Source: UBA1181 sp045617845
Lineage (GTDB): Bacteria; Bacteroidota; Bacteroidia; Bacteroidales; Paludibacteraceae
Reading direction: 5' to 3'
Assembly (NCBI GenBank): GCA_045617845.1
Contig: JAZLJL010000098.1
Location: forward strand, 1 to 64,000
DNA: 64,000 nt
Part shown: in pieces, positions 25,526 to 34,806 of the stretch
Position numbering within the stretch: the stretch's first letter is position 1
Layout of the letters: each line of letters opens with the position of its first letter
The notes under the pieces: model-generated
What the model saw: the letters and a program-made list of their open reading frames with translations, nothing else
Told to the model about the DNA's origin: nothing
Databases searched by the model: none
Position numbers and translations under genes: made by a program

Positions 25526-26200
25526 TTATTTATTCCTCACTAATACTTCATCAATCATGCCATAAGCTTTCGCTTCTTCCGATGTCATCCAATAATCTCT
25601 GTCGGAGTCTTGGTAGATCTTGTCGTAAGAGTTCCCCGAATGATCCGCTATGATTGTATATAGTTCTTTTTTTAGCTTTTGGATCTCTCTCGCTGTGATC
25701 TCGATGTCCGACGCTTGACCTTGGGCTCCTCCCATAGGTTGGTGGATCATGATGCGGGAATGCTTCAATGCGGAGCGTTTCCCTTTGGTTCCTGCGACTA
25801 GCAATACGGCGCCCATGGATGCCGCCATGCCTGTACAGATTGTCGCCACATCGCATCCGATGTACTGCATTGTGTCATAGATGCCTAACCCTGCGTATAC
25901 TGAACCTCCCGGTGTGTTCAAGTATATTGAGATGTCTTTTCCCGGATCTGCTGAATCCAAATAGAGTAGTTGTGCTTGGATTACATTAGCCGAATAATCG
26001 TCGACTTCCGTGCCGAGAAATATGATTCTGTCCATCATCAATCTTGAAAAAACGTCCATTTGGGTAACGTTCAGTTGACGTTCTTCAAGAATACTGGGCG
26101 ATATGTAGCTGTTTGATATGTGGCTGGTATATTGGTCTAACGCTAATCCGTTCATTCCAAGATGACCGACCGCATATTTCCTGAAATCATTCTTATCCAT
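25526..26200 (-). CDS. clpP: ClpP, proteolytic subunit of ClpXP
   Basis: ClpP forms two stacked heptamer rings enclosing serine-protease sites. The 224-residue product carries the nucleophile in GMAASMG (S128), the catalytic His in MIHQPMGG (H153) and the Asp in DRDYWMTSEEA (D202). The N-terminal 30 residues ahead of the conserved VDDYSAN region resemble the Bacteroidales form and may include a short pro-peptide. It follows the tig terminator at 26278-26311, so it needs its own start of transcription; TATCTTAG (minus strand, 26247-26254, one mismatch) with TTTG 22 bases upstream is a weak candidate. It leads clpX by 8 bases. Confidence 0.98.
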   Translation of the reverse strand: MDKNDFRKYAVGHLGMNGLALDQYTSHISNSYISPSILEERQLNVTQMDVFSRLMMDRIIFLGTEVDDYSANVIQAQLLYLDSADPGKDISIYLNTPGGSVYAGLGIYDTMQYIGCDVATICTGMAASMGAVLLVAGTKGKRSALKHSRIMIHQPMGGAQGQASDIEITAREIQKLKKELYTIIADHSGNSYDKIYQDSDRDYWMTSEEAKAYGMIDEVLVRNK

Positions 26201-26277
26201 CTTTTCTTTACAATTTATATTCTCTTTATTGTCTCTTATTTGGTTACTAAGATAATAAAACTTTTTTATTTAAAACC

Positions 26278-26311
26278 AAAAAAAATCCCGACAATTTTAC
26301 TTGCCGGGATT
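26278..26311 (-). terminator. Rho-independent terminator after tig
   Basis: On the minus strand AATCCCGGCAA pairs with TTGTCGGGATT (one G-U) around a 6-base loop, then a T run of eight or so. It separates tig from clpP. Confidence 0.9.
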
Positions 26312-26330
26312 GATTTTATCGAAAATTAAT

Positions 26331-27698
26331 TCATTTTCCTTGCTCTTCGAACAATTTGTTGAACTCTTCGATGGTAACCTTCTTGACATCCAATTTGATT
26401 TTGTCTTTGATTACCTTCATCACTTTCTCTTCCAACACACGTTCCATGATTTGTTGTGCGGATTCCTTCTTCTTCAACATCTCGTCCGCATAGTTGTTCA
26501 ACATGTCTTCTGGTACAGTAGCCATGCCGTATTGAGCGAATTGAGCTTGTGCGGTCTTCTTTGCGAAGTCCTTCATGTCTTCTTTCTCAATCTTGATTTG
26601 GTTGTCTGTCGCGATCTTGTTCTTGGTCAATTGCCATTTCAAATCGTCCAACATCATTGGATATTGTGCCTCAAGGTCTTCTGCGGAAATCTTCTTGTTT
26701 GTCTCTGATACCCAACGTTTCAAGAACTCGTCAGGGAATGCGGTGTTACCATAAGCAGCTTCCGCCAAAATCTTTTGGGAATCCAACAAGAGTTTGTAGT
26801 CGCTATCCATTGACAAGGATTTCTTCAAATCCTCAGTGATGCGGCTCTTGAACTCAGCCTCGCTCTTCACGACATTCTCTCCCAATGCTTTGTCGAACAA
26901 TTCTTGGTTCAACTCTGCTTGTTTGAAACGTGTGATGCTCTTGATGGTGAACTTGAAGTCTGCGTCCACGTTAGCTGCATCTTCTTTCTTGATCTTGAGA
27001 AGGGAAGCGATTTCACCTTCGTTCTCGAAAGCTTTCTTAGGGTTGAAGGAGACACTTGAACCAACCTTAGCACCTACGAACAATGCTTTTTGGTCTGCGT
27101 CCTTCATGTATTTAGGACAAAGAACTGCTTCTTCCGCTTTGATGCCGTCCTCTTTCTCCTTGGTCTTCGTACGCATCTCGACGATCTCTCCTTTTACGAC
27201 GTCTGACTCAACTACTTCAGATGCCTCTTCGTATGAACCGAAACGGTCTTGGAATGACTTAACAGAGTTGTTGATCATCTCTTCGCTTGCCTCGATTTCG
27301 TAGTATGGAGCGCTAATCTTATCGTTCAACTCCAATTTGTTCTCTGGCGCGATGGCGATATCGAACTTGAATTCGAAATCTTCGTCTTTGTCGAAGTTGA
27401 TTTCCTTCTGCTCTGTTTTGTTAGGAAGTGGTTCTCCTAATATCTTGATGTCATTCTCCTGGATGTAGTTTAACAACTTGTCGGAGATGAGGTTGTTGAT
27501 TTCGTCTGCCATAGCGGCTTTGCCGTACATCTTCTTGATCATACCCATTGGTACGTTTCCTGGACGGAATCCTGGAATGTTAGCTCTTTGTCTGTATTGA
27601 CGGAGTGCCTTCTCTACGGCCTCTTGGTAATCTGCCTTCACAACTTGCATTGTGATGATCGCGCTTGTTGCGTCGATGTCTTTTCTAGCAATATTCAT
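26331..27698 (-). CDS. tig: Trigger factor
   Basis: Trigger factor binds the ribosome at L23 and shelters nascent chains. The 455-residue product has the ribosome-binding signature GFRPGNVPMGMIKKMYG (about 44-60), a middle region (about 150-270) where the FKBP-type prolyl isomerase domain would lie but whose sequence is strongly diverged (FVGAKVGSSVSFNPKKAF), and a helical chaperone domain to the end. Divergence of the isomerase domain is normal for Bacteroidetes trigger factors. It is transcribed from a textbook promoter (27739-27770) and closed by its own terminator, so despite adjacency it is largely independent of clpP-clpX. Confidence 0.95.
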   Translation of the reverse strand: MNIARKDIDATSAIITMQVVKADYQEAVEKALRQYRQRANIPGFRPGNVPMGMIKKMYGKAAMADEINNLISDKLLNYIQENDIKILGEPLPNKTEQKEINFDKDEDFEFKFDIAIAPENKLELNDKISAPYYEIEASEEMINNSVKSFQDRFGSYEEASEVVESDVVKGEIVEMRTKTKEKEDGIKAEEAVLCPKYMKDADQKALFVGAKVGSSVSFNPKKAFENEGEIASLLKIKKEDAANVDADFKFTIKSITRFKQAELNQELFDKALGENVVKSEAEFKSRITEDLKKSLSMDSDYKLLLDSQKILAEAAYGNTAFPDEFLKRWVSETNKKISAEDLEAQYPMMLDDLKWQLTKNKIATDNQIKIEKEDMKDFAKKTAQAQFAQYGMATVPEDMLNNYADEMLKKKESAQQIMERVLEEKVMKVIKDKIKLDVKKVTIEEFNKLFEEQGK

Positions 27699-27738
27699 AT
27701 TGTTAATTTAAATTATAAATCATTTGTAAATCAGCGTG

Positions 27739-27770
27739 CAAAGGTAATGTTTTATTTTTATTCAAACAAA
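27739..27770 (-). promoter_or_regulatory. Promoter for tig
   Basis: On the minus strand TTTG (27770-27767), a 20-base spacer and TACCTTTG (27746-27739) match the Bacteroidetes consensus exactly. Initiation near 27733 leaves a leader of about 35 bases. Confidence 0.8.
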
Positions 27771-27832
27771 CCAATTTTTGCCATGATTGTTTTTCCGTTT
27801 TTTTTTGTTCGAATTATTTCCGGAAATCCAGT

Positions 27833-27862
27833 AAAAAAGGGGGTTCTGTGACGAATCCCCTT
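27833..27862 (-). terminator. Terminator after pheT
   Basis: On the minus strand AAGGGGATTC pairs with GAACCCCCTT (one A-C mismatch) around a 6-base loop, then TTTT follows. Confidence 0.7.
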
Positions 27863-27890
27863 CTGTTTTTGTTGTCCGAATTTATATGGA

Positions 27891-30356
27891 TTAACGGATT
27901 TTTGCGCCTAATTTCTCTTCGAAATTCTTCATCAATTTGTTCATGATGGCGTCGATTTGAGCGTCTGTCATGGTCTTTGCCTCGTCTTGGAGGATGAAGC
28001 TTACCGCATATGACTTTTTGCCGGATTCGAGGTTCTTGCCTTCGTAAACATCGAAAAGGTATATGTTCTTGATGAGTTTCTTTTCTGTCTCCATTGCTAA
28101 TTTCGAGATGTCAGAGAAGGTGACCTTCTTGTCTATCAACAAGGCCAAATCTCTCTTCGCTTCTGGGAACTTGGAGATGTCGGTATAGGTTACTTTATGG
28201 TTCTTCAGTTCTGAGAGGATGTTGTTCCAGATCAAATCAGCGTAGAATACGTTGTTGCTTAATCCGAAAATATCCAATGTCTTCTTGGATACGACTCCTA
28301 ATGTGGCCAACAATTTTCCTGTTTTGGTCATGATGGTCATCCCCTCAGACAAGAGTTCGTCTTGGTATACGCCGCAGACTAATTTCTTTACGTCGAACCC
28401 TAATCTGGTGAAGATGTTGTCGACATATGCTCTAAGTTGATAGAAAGAGGTTTTCTCCTGTTTTAGAACCCAGCTTTGAGAGGTCTTGTTTCCGCTTAAC
28501 CAAAGACCAAGATGGAATTCCTCGGAATATGGTTTCAATGGATGCTCCTCTGTGGATTGTTTCTCTGGATCCATGTGGTAGCAGTTCCCGAATTCGTAGA
28601 ATTTCACGTCTGCATTCTTCCTGTTGGCGTTGTATGCCACACTTTCCAATCCGCCGAAAAGCAATGTCTGTCTCATGCAGCCTAAGTCCGCACTTAACGG
28701 GTTCATCACCATGATGGAATTCTTAGCTGGATATTTTTCCGAATCAGCGTAGTAGGATACTTTGGTAAGGGAGTTGTTTAATATCTCGTTGAATCCGCAT
28801 CCTGTCAATTGTTCGGAAATGAGGTTCTGAAGCTTCAAACTGTTCGGATTAGGGGAGTAGGAGATGGCTGAGTTGAGCGATAATCCCTCTTCCACATTGT
28901 CGTAACCATAGATACGAAGTAAATCCTCGATGACGTCAACGTCCCTCGTCACGTCGACCCTATACGTCGGTACAGCGAGAGATAATCCTTGTTCGTCTTC
29001 TTTCTTGATCTCAATCTCTAGTCCGGAAAGAATGCTTTTAACGTCTTCTTTCTTTATTTCCTTACCGATAAGGGTGTTGATTCTGTTGTATGTGATATCA
29101 ACAGGGAATGGAGCGACTGGAGTTGGATAGTTGTCGTATACTTCGCAAGAGACGTTTCCTCCCGCCAATTCCTGGATGAGCAATGCCGCACATTTCAGGA
29201 TGTAAATTGTGTTGTTCGGGTCGCATCCTCTTTCGTAGCGGAACGACGCGTCTGTGTTGAGACCGAACCTGCGTGCGGTCTTTCTTACGTATACAGGGTT
29301 GAAGCATGCGCTTTCAAGAAAGATGTTCTTGGTTGTTTCGCTGACGCCGGAATCTAATCCGCCGAATACGCCGGCAAGACACGCACCGCCTTTTTCGTCG
29401 CAGATCATCAGGTCGTTCTCGGTCAAAGTCCTTTCCACTCCGTCTAGCGTGGTGAACTTCGTTCCGTTGGCCAATGTCTTTACGATGATGTGTTGGCCTG
29501 CCATCTTGTCCAAGTCGAACGCATGGAGCGGCTGTCCGAGCGCATGCAACATATAGTTTGTGGCGTCTACCACATTGTTGATTGGCCTGAGCCCTATCGC
29601 CTTCAATGCGTTTTGCATCCATTTAGGTGACTCTTTGATGGTGATGCCGGTGATGGCTACACCTGAGTATCGTGTGCATGCGGCTGTGTTCTCGACATCC
29701 ACTTTGACAGGACAACTGTTGTTGTCCACTTTGAATGCGCTTACATCTGGTTTGCTGAGCGTGTATTTGCCTGGATTGTGGTAGTTGAAGTAGGCCGCCA
29801 AATCTCTCGCCACACCGTAATGTGAGGTGGCGTCTATTCTGTTAGGGGTGATGTCCACCTCGATGGCATAGTCGCTTTCTATGCCGTAATATTTTTTCGC
29901 TGGTGTCCCGACAACGGAGTCTGCCGGCAATTCGATGATGCCTTCATGGCTGGTCCCTACACCTATTTCGTCTTCCGCACAGAGCATTCCGTAAGAATCT
30001 ACGCCGCGGAGTTTCGATTTCTTGATTGTGAAACATTGGTCGCCGTCATAGAGCTTTGTCCCGATAGTGGCTACGATGGTCTTAAGTCCAGCGCGGCAGT
30101 TTGAGGCGCCACATACAATTTGGAGTGGTTCTCCTTCTCCGATATTGACCTTTGTGATGTGTAGGTGGTCGGAATCTGGATGTGAGGCACATTCCAAAAC
30201 TTCACCGATTACCAAACCTTCCAATCCTCCTTTGATGGATTGCACTTCTTCTACACCTCCGACTTCGAGACCTATCGAGGTCAATATCTTTGAGACTTCT
30301 TCCGGCTCTATATCAAGATTGATATATTTTTTTAGCCAATTGTATGAAATATTCAT
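27891..30356 (-). CDS. pheT: Phenylalanine-tRNA ligase beta subunit
   Basis: PheT is the large subunit of the alpha2-beta2 enzyme that charges tRNA-Phe; it binds tRNA and edits mischarged tyrosine. The 821-residue product shows MNISYNWLKKYINLD, the EMAP-type tRNA-binding domain (about 40-150; HPDSDHLHITKVNIG), B3/B4 editing (about 215-390; INNVVDATNYMLHALGQPLHAFD), B5 (about 405-480), the catalytic-like core and the C-terminal anticodon-binding FDX-ACB domain (FPEAKRDLALLIDK). Length is typical. pheS is not adjacent and must lie elsewhere, as usual in this group. Monocistronic by its own terminator. Confidence 0.98.
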   Translation of the reverse strand: MNISYNWLKKYINLDIEPEEVSKILTSIGLEVGGVEEVQSIKGGLEGLVIGEVLECASHPDSDHLHITKVNIGEGEPLQIVCGASNCRAGLKTIVATIGTKLYDGDQCFTIKKSKLRGVDSYGMLCAEDEIGVGTSHEGIIELPADSVVGTPAKKYYGIESDYAIEVDITPNRIDATSHYGVARDLAAYFNYHNPGKYTLSKPDVSAFKVDNNSCPVKVDVENTAACTRYSGVAITGITIKESPKWMQNALKAIGLRPINNVVDATNYMLHALGQPLHAFDLDKMAGQHIIVKTLANGTKFTTLDGVERTLTENDLMICDEKGGACLAGVFGGLDSGVSETTKNIFLESACFNPVYVRKTARRFGLNTDASFRYERGCDPNNTIYILKCAALLIQELAGGNVSCEVYDNYPTPVAPFPVDITYNRINTLIGKEIKKEDVKSILSGLEIEIKKEDEQGLSLAVPTYRVDVTRDVDVIEDLLRIYGYDNVEEGLSLNSAISYSPNPNSLKLQNLISEQLTGCGFNEILNNSLTKVSYYADSEKYPAKNSIMVMNPLSADLGCMRQTLLFGGLESVAYNANRKNADVKFYEFGNCYHMDPEKQSTEEHPLKPYSEEFHLGLWLSGNKTSQSWVLKQEKTSFYQLRAYVDNIFTRLGFDVKKLVCGVYQDELLSEGMTIMTKTGKLLATLGVVSKKTLDIFGLSNNVFYADLIWNNILSELKNHKVTYTDISKFPEAKRDLALLIDKKVTFSDISKLAMETEKKLIKNIYLFDVYEGKNLESGKKSYAVSFILQDEAKTMTDAQIDAIMNKLMKNFEEKLGAKIR

Positions 30357-30504
30357 TACTACTAAACATTTTTTTGAGTGGCGACTCTGCCTCCCTGTTT
30401 CATAAACCGCGAATTTATAAAATTATTCGCTATTTCTAATCTATTCTTCCCGTTTTTTCTTACCCTATTTTCGCCGTTTCCTTGTTACTTAATCCATATA
30501 TAAG

Positions 30505-30534
30505 GTTGTGTTTCCTTATTTTATTTTATCTTTG
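30505..30534 (+). promoter_or_regulatory. Promoter for the 551-residue lipoprotein gene
   Basis: TATCTTTG at 30527-30534 matches TAnnTTTG exactly, with GTTG at 30505-30508, 18 bases upstream. Initiation near 30540 leaves a leader of about 84 bases. Confidence 0.6.
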
Positions 30535-30623
30535 CACTGAAATATAGGAGGGTTGTCTGTATGTTTTTGTCGTTTTTTTTATGACGGGGACATGGATGAC
30601 TTTTTCTGAGTAAATTTGTTGGT

Positions 30624-32279
30624 ATGAGAAAGTTCTTTTTGAAGTTGGCGTTAATGTTTTTACCTATTGCCGCACTCCCGTTCTTCTTCTCTTCTTGTGA
30701 AGGCGGCCCGGTGGCGGGGAATGGTAATGGTGCTTGTCCTATGTCTCTCCTTGGGGATTCAGTCGCTTATAAAGTTTATAAACTAATTCCGGAATCCGAT
30801 TTGCCGAGCCATTGTGTTAATTTGGCTTTTGCGGATGCTGTTCCTTCTGATGATGTGTATTCTTTTTGTGTTAAATATCCTTCTGTGGGGAAGGAATGTG
30901 TGTCAGGCTCTTATGATCATTTTTCTTTGCAGTGTTTCCCGACTGGAGCAGAAGATGAGTTGACCGTCTGTTTCTCCGCTTATGGAATACGTGACGGTAT
31001 CACCGTATTGGAGTTTAATGGCGTTTATTCATTAAAAAATGGTGTGCTGGAGAAAAAAAATGTCCAGTTACCATCGCCTAATGTTAGTTGTTTCTTTGAG
31101 GATGAGGTCAACTTATTGGGTATTCCGAAGGAGATTAAGGATGAGGTGCTCAAAAACTATTCGTCCCATTATCATTATACATTTGTTCCTCAGGGTGACG
31201 AAAGTGTGGGTGGTGTGCTCGTCGGTCTTGATTTGAGTTTTCTGTCTCATGATCCAAATAACGTTGCGGATATTGCGACTCCGTCTCTCTTTTATGAGAT
31301 GAAGGAGGGCACGTTTGTCCGTAATTCGAGTGTTAGTATGGATTCTCCTGCTTGTGTGATAACCCCTTCTGGCTTCGGCGGTGAGAACGGTTTTAGACTT
31401 GGTGGTAGGAAACATATGGATTCTGAGATTTTGACGTCTTATCAGAAAGAGACGAAAGATGATAGGATTATTTATCGTAAGAATGGTGATTCGTATTTCT
31501 CTGCCCAAATAGACAATGATTTTATTGTTGGCATCAATATCTATACCCGCAAATTCGCTTTGTCGGAAGAAATTGCCGCGGAATGTCATGTGGGCGGTTT
31601 CTTGGATCAAGCCTTTGAAAATGGTTTTGCCGTCGTGGAGAATCCTGATGGTAAATGCCATTCCCAAAAGGTTTTCGGGGATTATGTCGTCGAGTTGGTC
31701 GCTGATGATAAGGAGTCTTTTATCAGTGAAATAAGCCTGAAATTGTCGTCTGATGGATTGCTGAAAGTCAGACGCGGCGAATGTCCGGTGGAAAGGATTA
31801 TGGATGCTCTTCCGAAAGATTACCGCATCGACTCTTCTTTGGCGATTTCCTTCAAGAAGCGTTTCTTCGAGACGGGTGATGGTTGTGAAATCGTGATGAA
31901 GGATTACGATAATGTGAGGTATTGGTATATGATGAAGTGTTTGCCTTTATCTACTCAGGGCGAGTACGACGTCTATGTGGCGATTTATTCTTGGGAGTCG
32001 CAGCGAACCGACGAGTCGTTGGACGAGCTGAACCGAATCGGTTCGTTGAAATTGGAGGATGTGAACCGTTATAGGTTTTCTCCTTCCGGTGTCAAGGAAA
32101 GCAAGTGGGATTTTGATTCGGAATTGGATAGGAATATAAGCCGGGAATGTAAGGTTTATCATTTCGATGAGGATCTGGGTCGGATTAGAATTAGTTTCTT
32201 CCGTTTGGATAATTCCGAACCGGGCACAGTAACCTACAAGTGGAACAGTCGGACGGAGGAATTCGTCCCTGGCTCATGA
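30624..32279 (+). CDS. Lipoprotein of unknown function
   Basis: The 551-residue product starts at ATG 30624 with a type II signal peptide (MRKFFLKLALMFLPIAALPF) and lipobox FFSSC, lipidated at C25; EGG follows the cysteine. The body is acidic and alternates aromatic and charged residues as in beta-rich proteins (SVAYKVYKLIPESDLPSHC, SYDHFSLQCFPTGAEDELTV, KVYHFDEDLGRIRISFFRLD). I do not recognise a domain. There are no internal membrane segments. It is followed at 32356 by an alpha/beta hydrolase with its own promoter, so an operon is not certain. An outer-membrane or periplasmic location is expected. Confidence 0.7.
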   Translation: MRKFFLKLALMFLPIAALPFFFSSCEGGPVAGNGNGACPMSLLGDSVAYKVYKLIPESDLPSHCVNLAFADAVPSDDVYSFCVKYPSVGKECVSGSYDHFSLQCFPTGAEDELTVCFSAYGIRDGITVLEFNGVYSLKNGVLEKKNVQLPSPNVSCFFEDEVNLLGIPKEIKDEVLKNYSSHYHYTFVPQGDESVGGVLVGLDLSFLSHDPNNVADIATPSLFYEMKEGTFVRNSSVSMDSPACVITPSGFGGENGFRLGGRKHMDSEILTSYQKETKDDRIIYRKNGDSYFSAQIDNDFIVGINIYTRKFALSEEIAAECHVGGFLDQAFENGFAVVENPDGKCHSQKVFGDYVVELVADDKESFISEISLKLSSDGLLKVRRGECPVERIMDALPKDYRIDSSLAISFKKRFFETGDGCEIVMKDYDNVRYWYMMKCLPLSTQGEYDVYVAIYSWESQRTDESLDELNRIGSLKLEDVNRYRFSPSGVKESKWDFDSELDRNISRECKVYHFDEDLGRIRISFFRLDNSEPGTVTYKWNSRTEEFVPGS

Positions 32280-32308
32280 CGTCGTGGAATCATCATTCTT
32301 GTCTTTTC

Positions 32309-32339
32309 ATTGTTATAGACTATTTTTTTTTTATATTTG
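32309..32339 (+). promoter_or_regulatory. Promoter for the alpha/beta hydrolase gene
   Basis: ATTG at 32309-32312, a 19-base spacer and TATATTTG at 32332-32339 (exact -7 match). Initiation near 32345 leaves a very short leader before ATG 32356. Confidence 0.6.
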
Positions 32340-32355
32340 CGTAATAAGTAATTTT

Positions 32356-33153
32356 ATGATGGTTAAGTTTCGATTCATATTACTCTCTCTCTTTGCTTGC
32401 TTGACGATTGATTTGTGCGCAGAGGAGAACGAATACGCTCCGGAGCATTATTATGGAAGGCAATATCGATATCATGGTGACACGTTGTGTTATCGTGTTA
32501 TGTTCCCTAAAGGTTATGGCGTTGAAGGTCTAAAGTTTCCTTTGTTCGTTTTCCTTCATGGTGAGGAGGAACGAGGGTCGGATAATATCATGCAGCTGAA
32601 GTATGGATCGTATCTTTATATGAGCGAAGAGGCCCGTAACTATCAGCCTGCCGTCGTCATTATCCCCCAATGTCCGGAGAACGATTCTTGGGCTGTTTAC
32701 GATAAGTTGGATGATGGTTCTATCGTATTACGGGAAAATCCTGAGCAGACGAAGAGTAGTGTGATTGTCGAACAACTCATCCAACATTTCTTGAAGAAGG
32801 AGAACGAAATAGATGTTTCCCGCGTTTACCTCGTCGGAAAGGACATGGGGGCGTTTGGCGTCTTGGATCTCGCCGCACGTAACCCGAAGCTTTATACGGC
32901 TGTCGTGGCTGTCTCCGGTGTGATCGAGCCTTCCAGAATGAAAAAGAAAAAGGTGCCGGTACGTCTTTATCATGGCGTGGATGACCGTGTCGTGCCTATA
33001 CAATATGCCCGTGATTTGGCTGCCGTACTCCAATCCAATTCCAATGGATCGGACTTGGTCGAATACCAAGACACGAAACATGACGACGCTTGGGATATGG
33101 CCGTAAGCGCATCTGAGTTTATGGAGTGGCTTTTTGAGAAACAAAAGAAATGA
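32356..33153 (+). CDS. Secreted alpha/beta hydrolase with Asp at the nucleophile position
   Basis: The start is ATG 32356 (or 32359); the longer frame from GTG 32284 would run through the promoter. The 265-residue product has a signal peptide (FRFILLSLFACLTIDLCA). It resembles the predicted-peptidase/feruloyl-esterase-like branch of alpha/beta hydrolases: PLFVFLHGEEERGSDN (oxyanion region), VVIIPQCPENDSW, then VYLVGKDMGAFGVLDLAA where the family has G-x-S-x-G. Here the nucleophile elbow reads GKDMG, with D163 instead of Ser; the codon is GAC at 32842-32844. The other triad members look present: D210 in HGVDDRVVP and H242 in TKHDDAW. It could be an Asp-nucleophile enzyme, as in haloalkane dehalogenases and epoxide hydrolases, or a catalytically dead binding protein. 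Confidence 0.8.
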   Translation: MMVKFRFILLSLFACLTIDLCAEENEYAPEHYYGRQYRYHGDTLCYRVMFPKGYGVEGLKFPLFVFLHGEEERGSDNIMQLKYGSYLYMSEEARNYQPAVVIIPQCPENDSWAVYDKLDDGSIVLRENPEQTKSSVIVEQLIQHFLKKENEIDVSRVYLVGKDMGAFGVLDLAARNPKLYTAVVAVSGVIEPSRMKKKKVPVRLYHGVDDRVVPIQYARDLAAVLQSNSNGSDLVEYQDTKHDDAWDMAVSASEFMEWLFEKQKK

Positions 33154-33201
33154 TGTTTTAAATGTATCTGGCAGAATTAGACGCTGAATATTCGATTTGA
33201 T

Positions 33202-33954
33202 ATGACAAAGAAAAAAAAAATTTGCTTGATTGCTCTCTCCGTTATCTTATTAGCGGGAGTAGGTGTCGGCGTCTATTTCTATTTGGCGTTTAATGGTAAG
33301 ATTATCTTGAACAATCCTTCTATGGCGACTTATCCGGTTCGTGGTGTTGACGTCTCTTCGTACCAGGGTAACATAGATTGGGATGTCTTGTCTTCCCAGA
33401 ATCTCTCTTTCGCGTTTATTAAAGCGACTGAAGGAAGTTCTCATGTCGATTCGTATTTTTCTTATAATTATGAAGCTGCCATAAAAAGTGGTTTGCGTGT
33501 CAGCCCTTATCATTTTTTTAGTTTCGAGAGCGAAGGAAAGACTCAGGCCGAGAATTATATCCGTACGGTGGAAAAAAAGGCTAATATGTTGCCTCCTTCG
33601 ATTGATTTCGAGTTTTATGTGGGTATGTCACGCCCATTGCCGCCTGTCGATGAGACGCGCAAACAATTGTCTGTCCTGCTTCGAATGCTGGAGGATCATT
33701 ATGGATTGAAGCCTATCATTTATGCTACGAGACGTTCTTTCTCCGCCTATCTGGAAGGATATTTCGACGACTATGACTTTTGGATGCGTGATATCTATTT
33801 TGAGCCTTCTTCTCCGTGGAAATTTTGGCAATATACTAATAGGGGACTTTTGAAGGGTTATACGGGAAAGGAAAAATATATTGACATGAATGTGTTTTCC
33901 GGTACTATGTCCGATTTTAAAAGATATCCTTCGTGTTCTAATAATGAGGAATAA
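33202..33954 (+). CDS. GH25-family muramidase, membrane-anchored
   Basis: GH25 enzymes cut the N-acetylmuramic acid-beta-1,4-N-acetylglucosamine bond of peptidoglycan. The 250-residue product has an N-terminal transmembrane or signal-anchor segment (ICLIALSVILLAGVGVGVYF) and then the whole domain: RGVDVSSYQGNIDW (D50), FAFIKATEGSS, SPYHFFSF, PPSIDFEFYV (D135 and E137, the expected catalytic pair) and WKFWQYTNRG. The cleavage site is unclear, so it may stay in the inner membrane facing the periplasm. It starts 48 bases after the hydrolase gene and is followed after 22 bases by the first J-domain gene, suggesting a shared transcript concerned with the cell envelope. Confidence 0.92.
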   Translation: MTKKKKICLIALSVILLAGVGVGVYFYLAFNGKIILNNPSMATYPVRGVDVSSYQGNIDWDVLSSQNLSFAFIKATEGSSHVDSYFSYNYEAAIKSGLRVSPYHFFSFESEGKTQAENYIRTVEKKANMLPPSIDFEFYVGMSRPLPPVDETRKQLSVLLRMLEDHYGLKPIIYATRRSFSAYLEGYFDDYDFWMRDIYFEPSSPWKFWQYTNRGLLKGYTGKEKYIDMNVFSGTMSDFKRYPSCSNNEE

Positions 33955-33976
33955 TTATTTTTAGGCTGTTGGTGGT

Positions 33977-34789
33977 ATGGAATCATTTCTTGTGAATACT
34001 GAATACTTAATATTTCTTGTTCCATTGTTTGGATTTCTTATTTTGCTTTATGCGGATAATAATACTAGTTCTAGATTTGATCAATGTGTCGTCGATTTGA
34101 TCCTCCATTTGGTATTGGCCGATAAATCCGCACAGCAGGAGGAACTGGTTTCCATAAAAGAACACTTTTTTTCATTTAATCTTTATTTGTCCAATCAGGG
34201 AAAGGCTTATGAAAAATTAATTCAAAAACTTAAGGACTTCCGTGCCGGTTTTTCCCCGTCATTGAGGAACGTGGATGATATATGTTCCAATTTTTTGCAA
34301 GGATGTCCGTTGGATTATAGAAATCGACTTGCTATTTTAGATTCTCTTTTCCAAATCGCTTATGCCCACCAAGGGGTGAGTGACGAGGAATTAAGTGTCT
34401 TGGAACGTATTTCCCGTCGATTTGTGATAAAAGAATGGGATCTTATTTCGTTGAAATATAAGTATGAATATGTTCAAGCCAAAACCGATAATAAGGAAAG
34501 ACGACAGAGGCCGGAGAATGAGGAATCGGCGGAAAACAAAGGTGATAGGTTCCAACGTTTCTATGATGCTCGCCATAAAGAGGCTTATGCGGTTTTGGGA
34601 CTCAATGTTGGAGCTGATATCCGGGAAATTAAAACCGCTTATCGTTCCTTGGTAAAACAGTGTCACCCTGATATGTTGTCTCCTAACTTGTCTAATGAAG
34701 AGAAGGAGTTGTATCTCGCTCGTTTCCGTCATATCCAAGAGGCTTATGATTGTTTGATGGAGGGAGAACCTGTCGTGTTGTATTCTTAA
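33977..34789 (+). CDS. Membrane-anchored J-domain protein with TerB-like region (DjlA-like), copy 1
   Basis: The 270-residue product has one N-terminal membrane segment (LIFLVPLFGFLILLYA), a helical region (about 30-160) resembling the TerB fold (VVDLILHLVLADKSAQQEEL, ILDSLFQIAYAHQGVSDEEL), a charged linker and a C-terminal J domain (about 202-265). The J domain contains the HPD motif in KQCHPDM (H230-P231-D232), needed to stimulate the ATPase of DnaK. This layout is that of DjlA, an inner-membrane co-chaperone. It lies 22 bases after the GH25 gene. Its paralogue starts 17 bases after its stop. Confidence 0.85.
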   Translation: MESFLVNTEYLIFLVPLFGFLILLYADNNTSSRFDQCVVDLILHLVLADKSAQQEELVSIKEHFFSFNLYLSNQGKAYEKLIQKLKDFRAGFSPSLRNVDDICSNFLQGCPLDYRNRLAILDSLFQIAYAHQGVSDEELSVLERISRRFVIKEWDLISLKYKYEYVQAKTDNKERRQRPENEESAENKGDRFQRFYDARHKEAYAVLGLNVGADIREIKTAYRSLVKQCHPDMLSPNLSNEEKELYLARFRHIQEAYDCLMEGEPVVLYS

Positions 34790-34806
34790 CTCTTTACCTA
34801 AGTGAT

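Noticed and set aside
26201..26277. A single tig-clpP-clpX transcript
   Set aside because: A strong terminator (26278-26311) lies between tig and clpP, so most clpP transcription should start separately.
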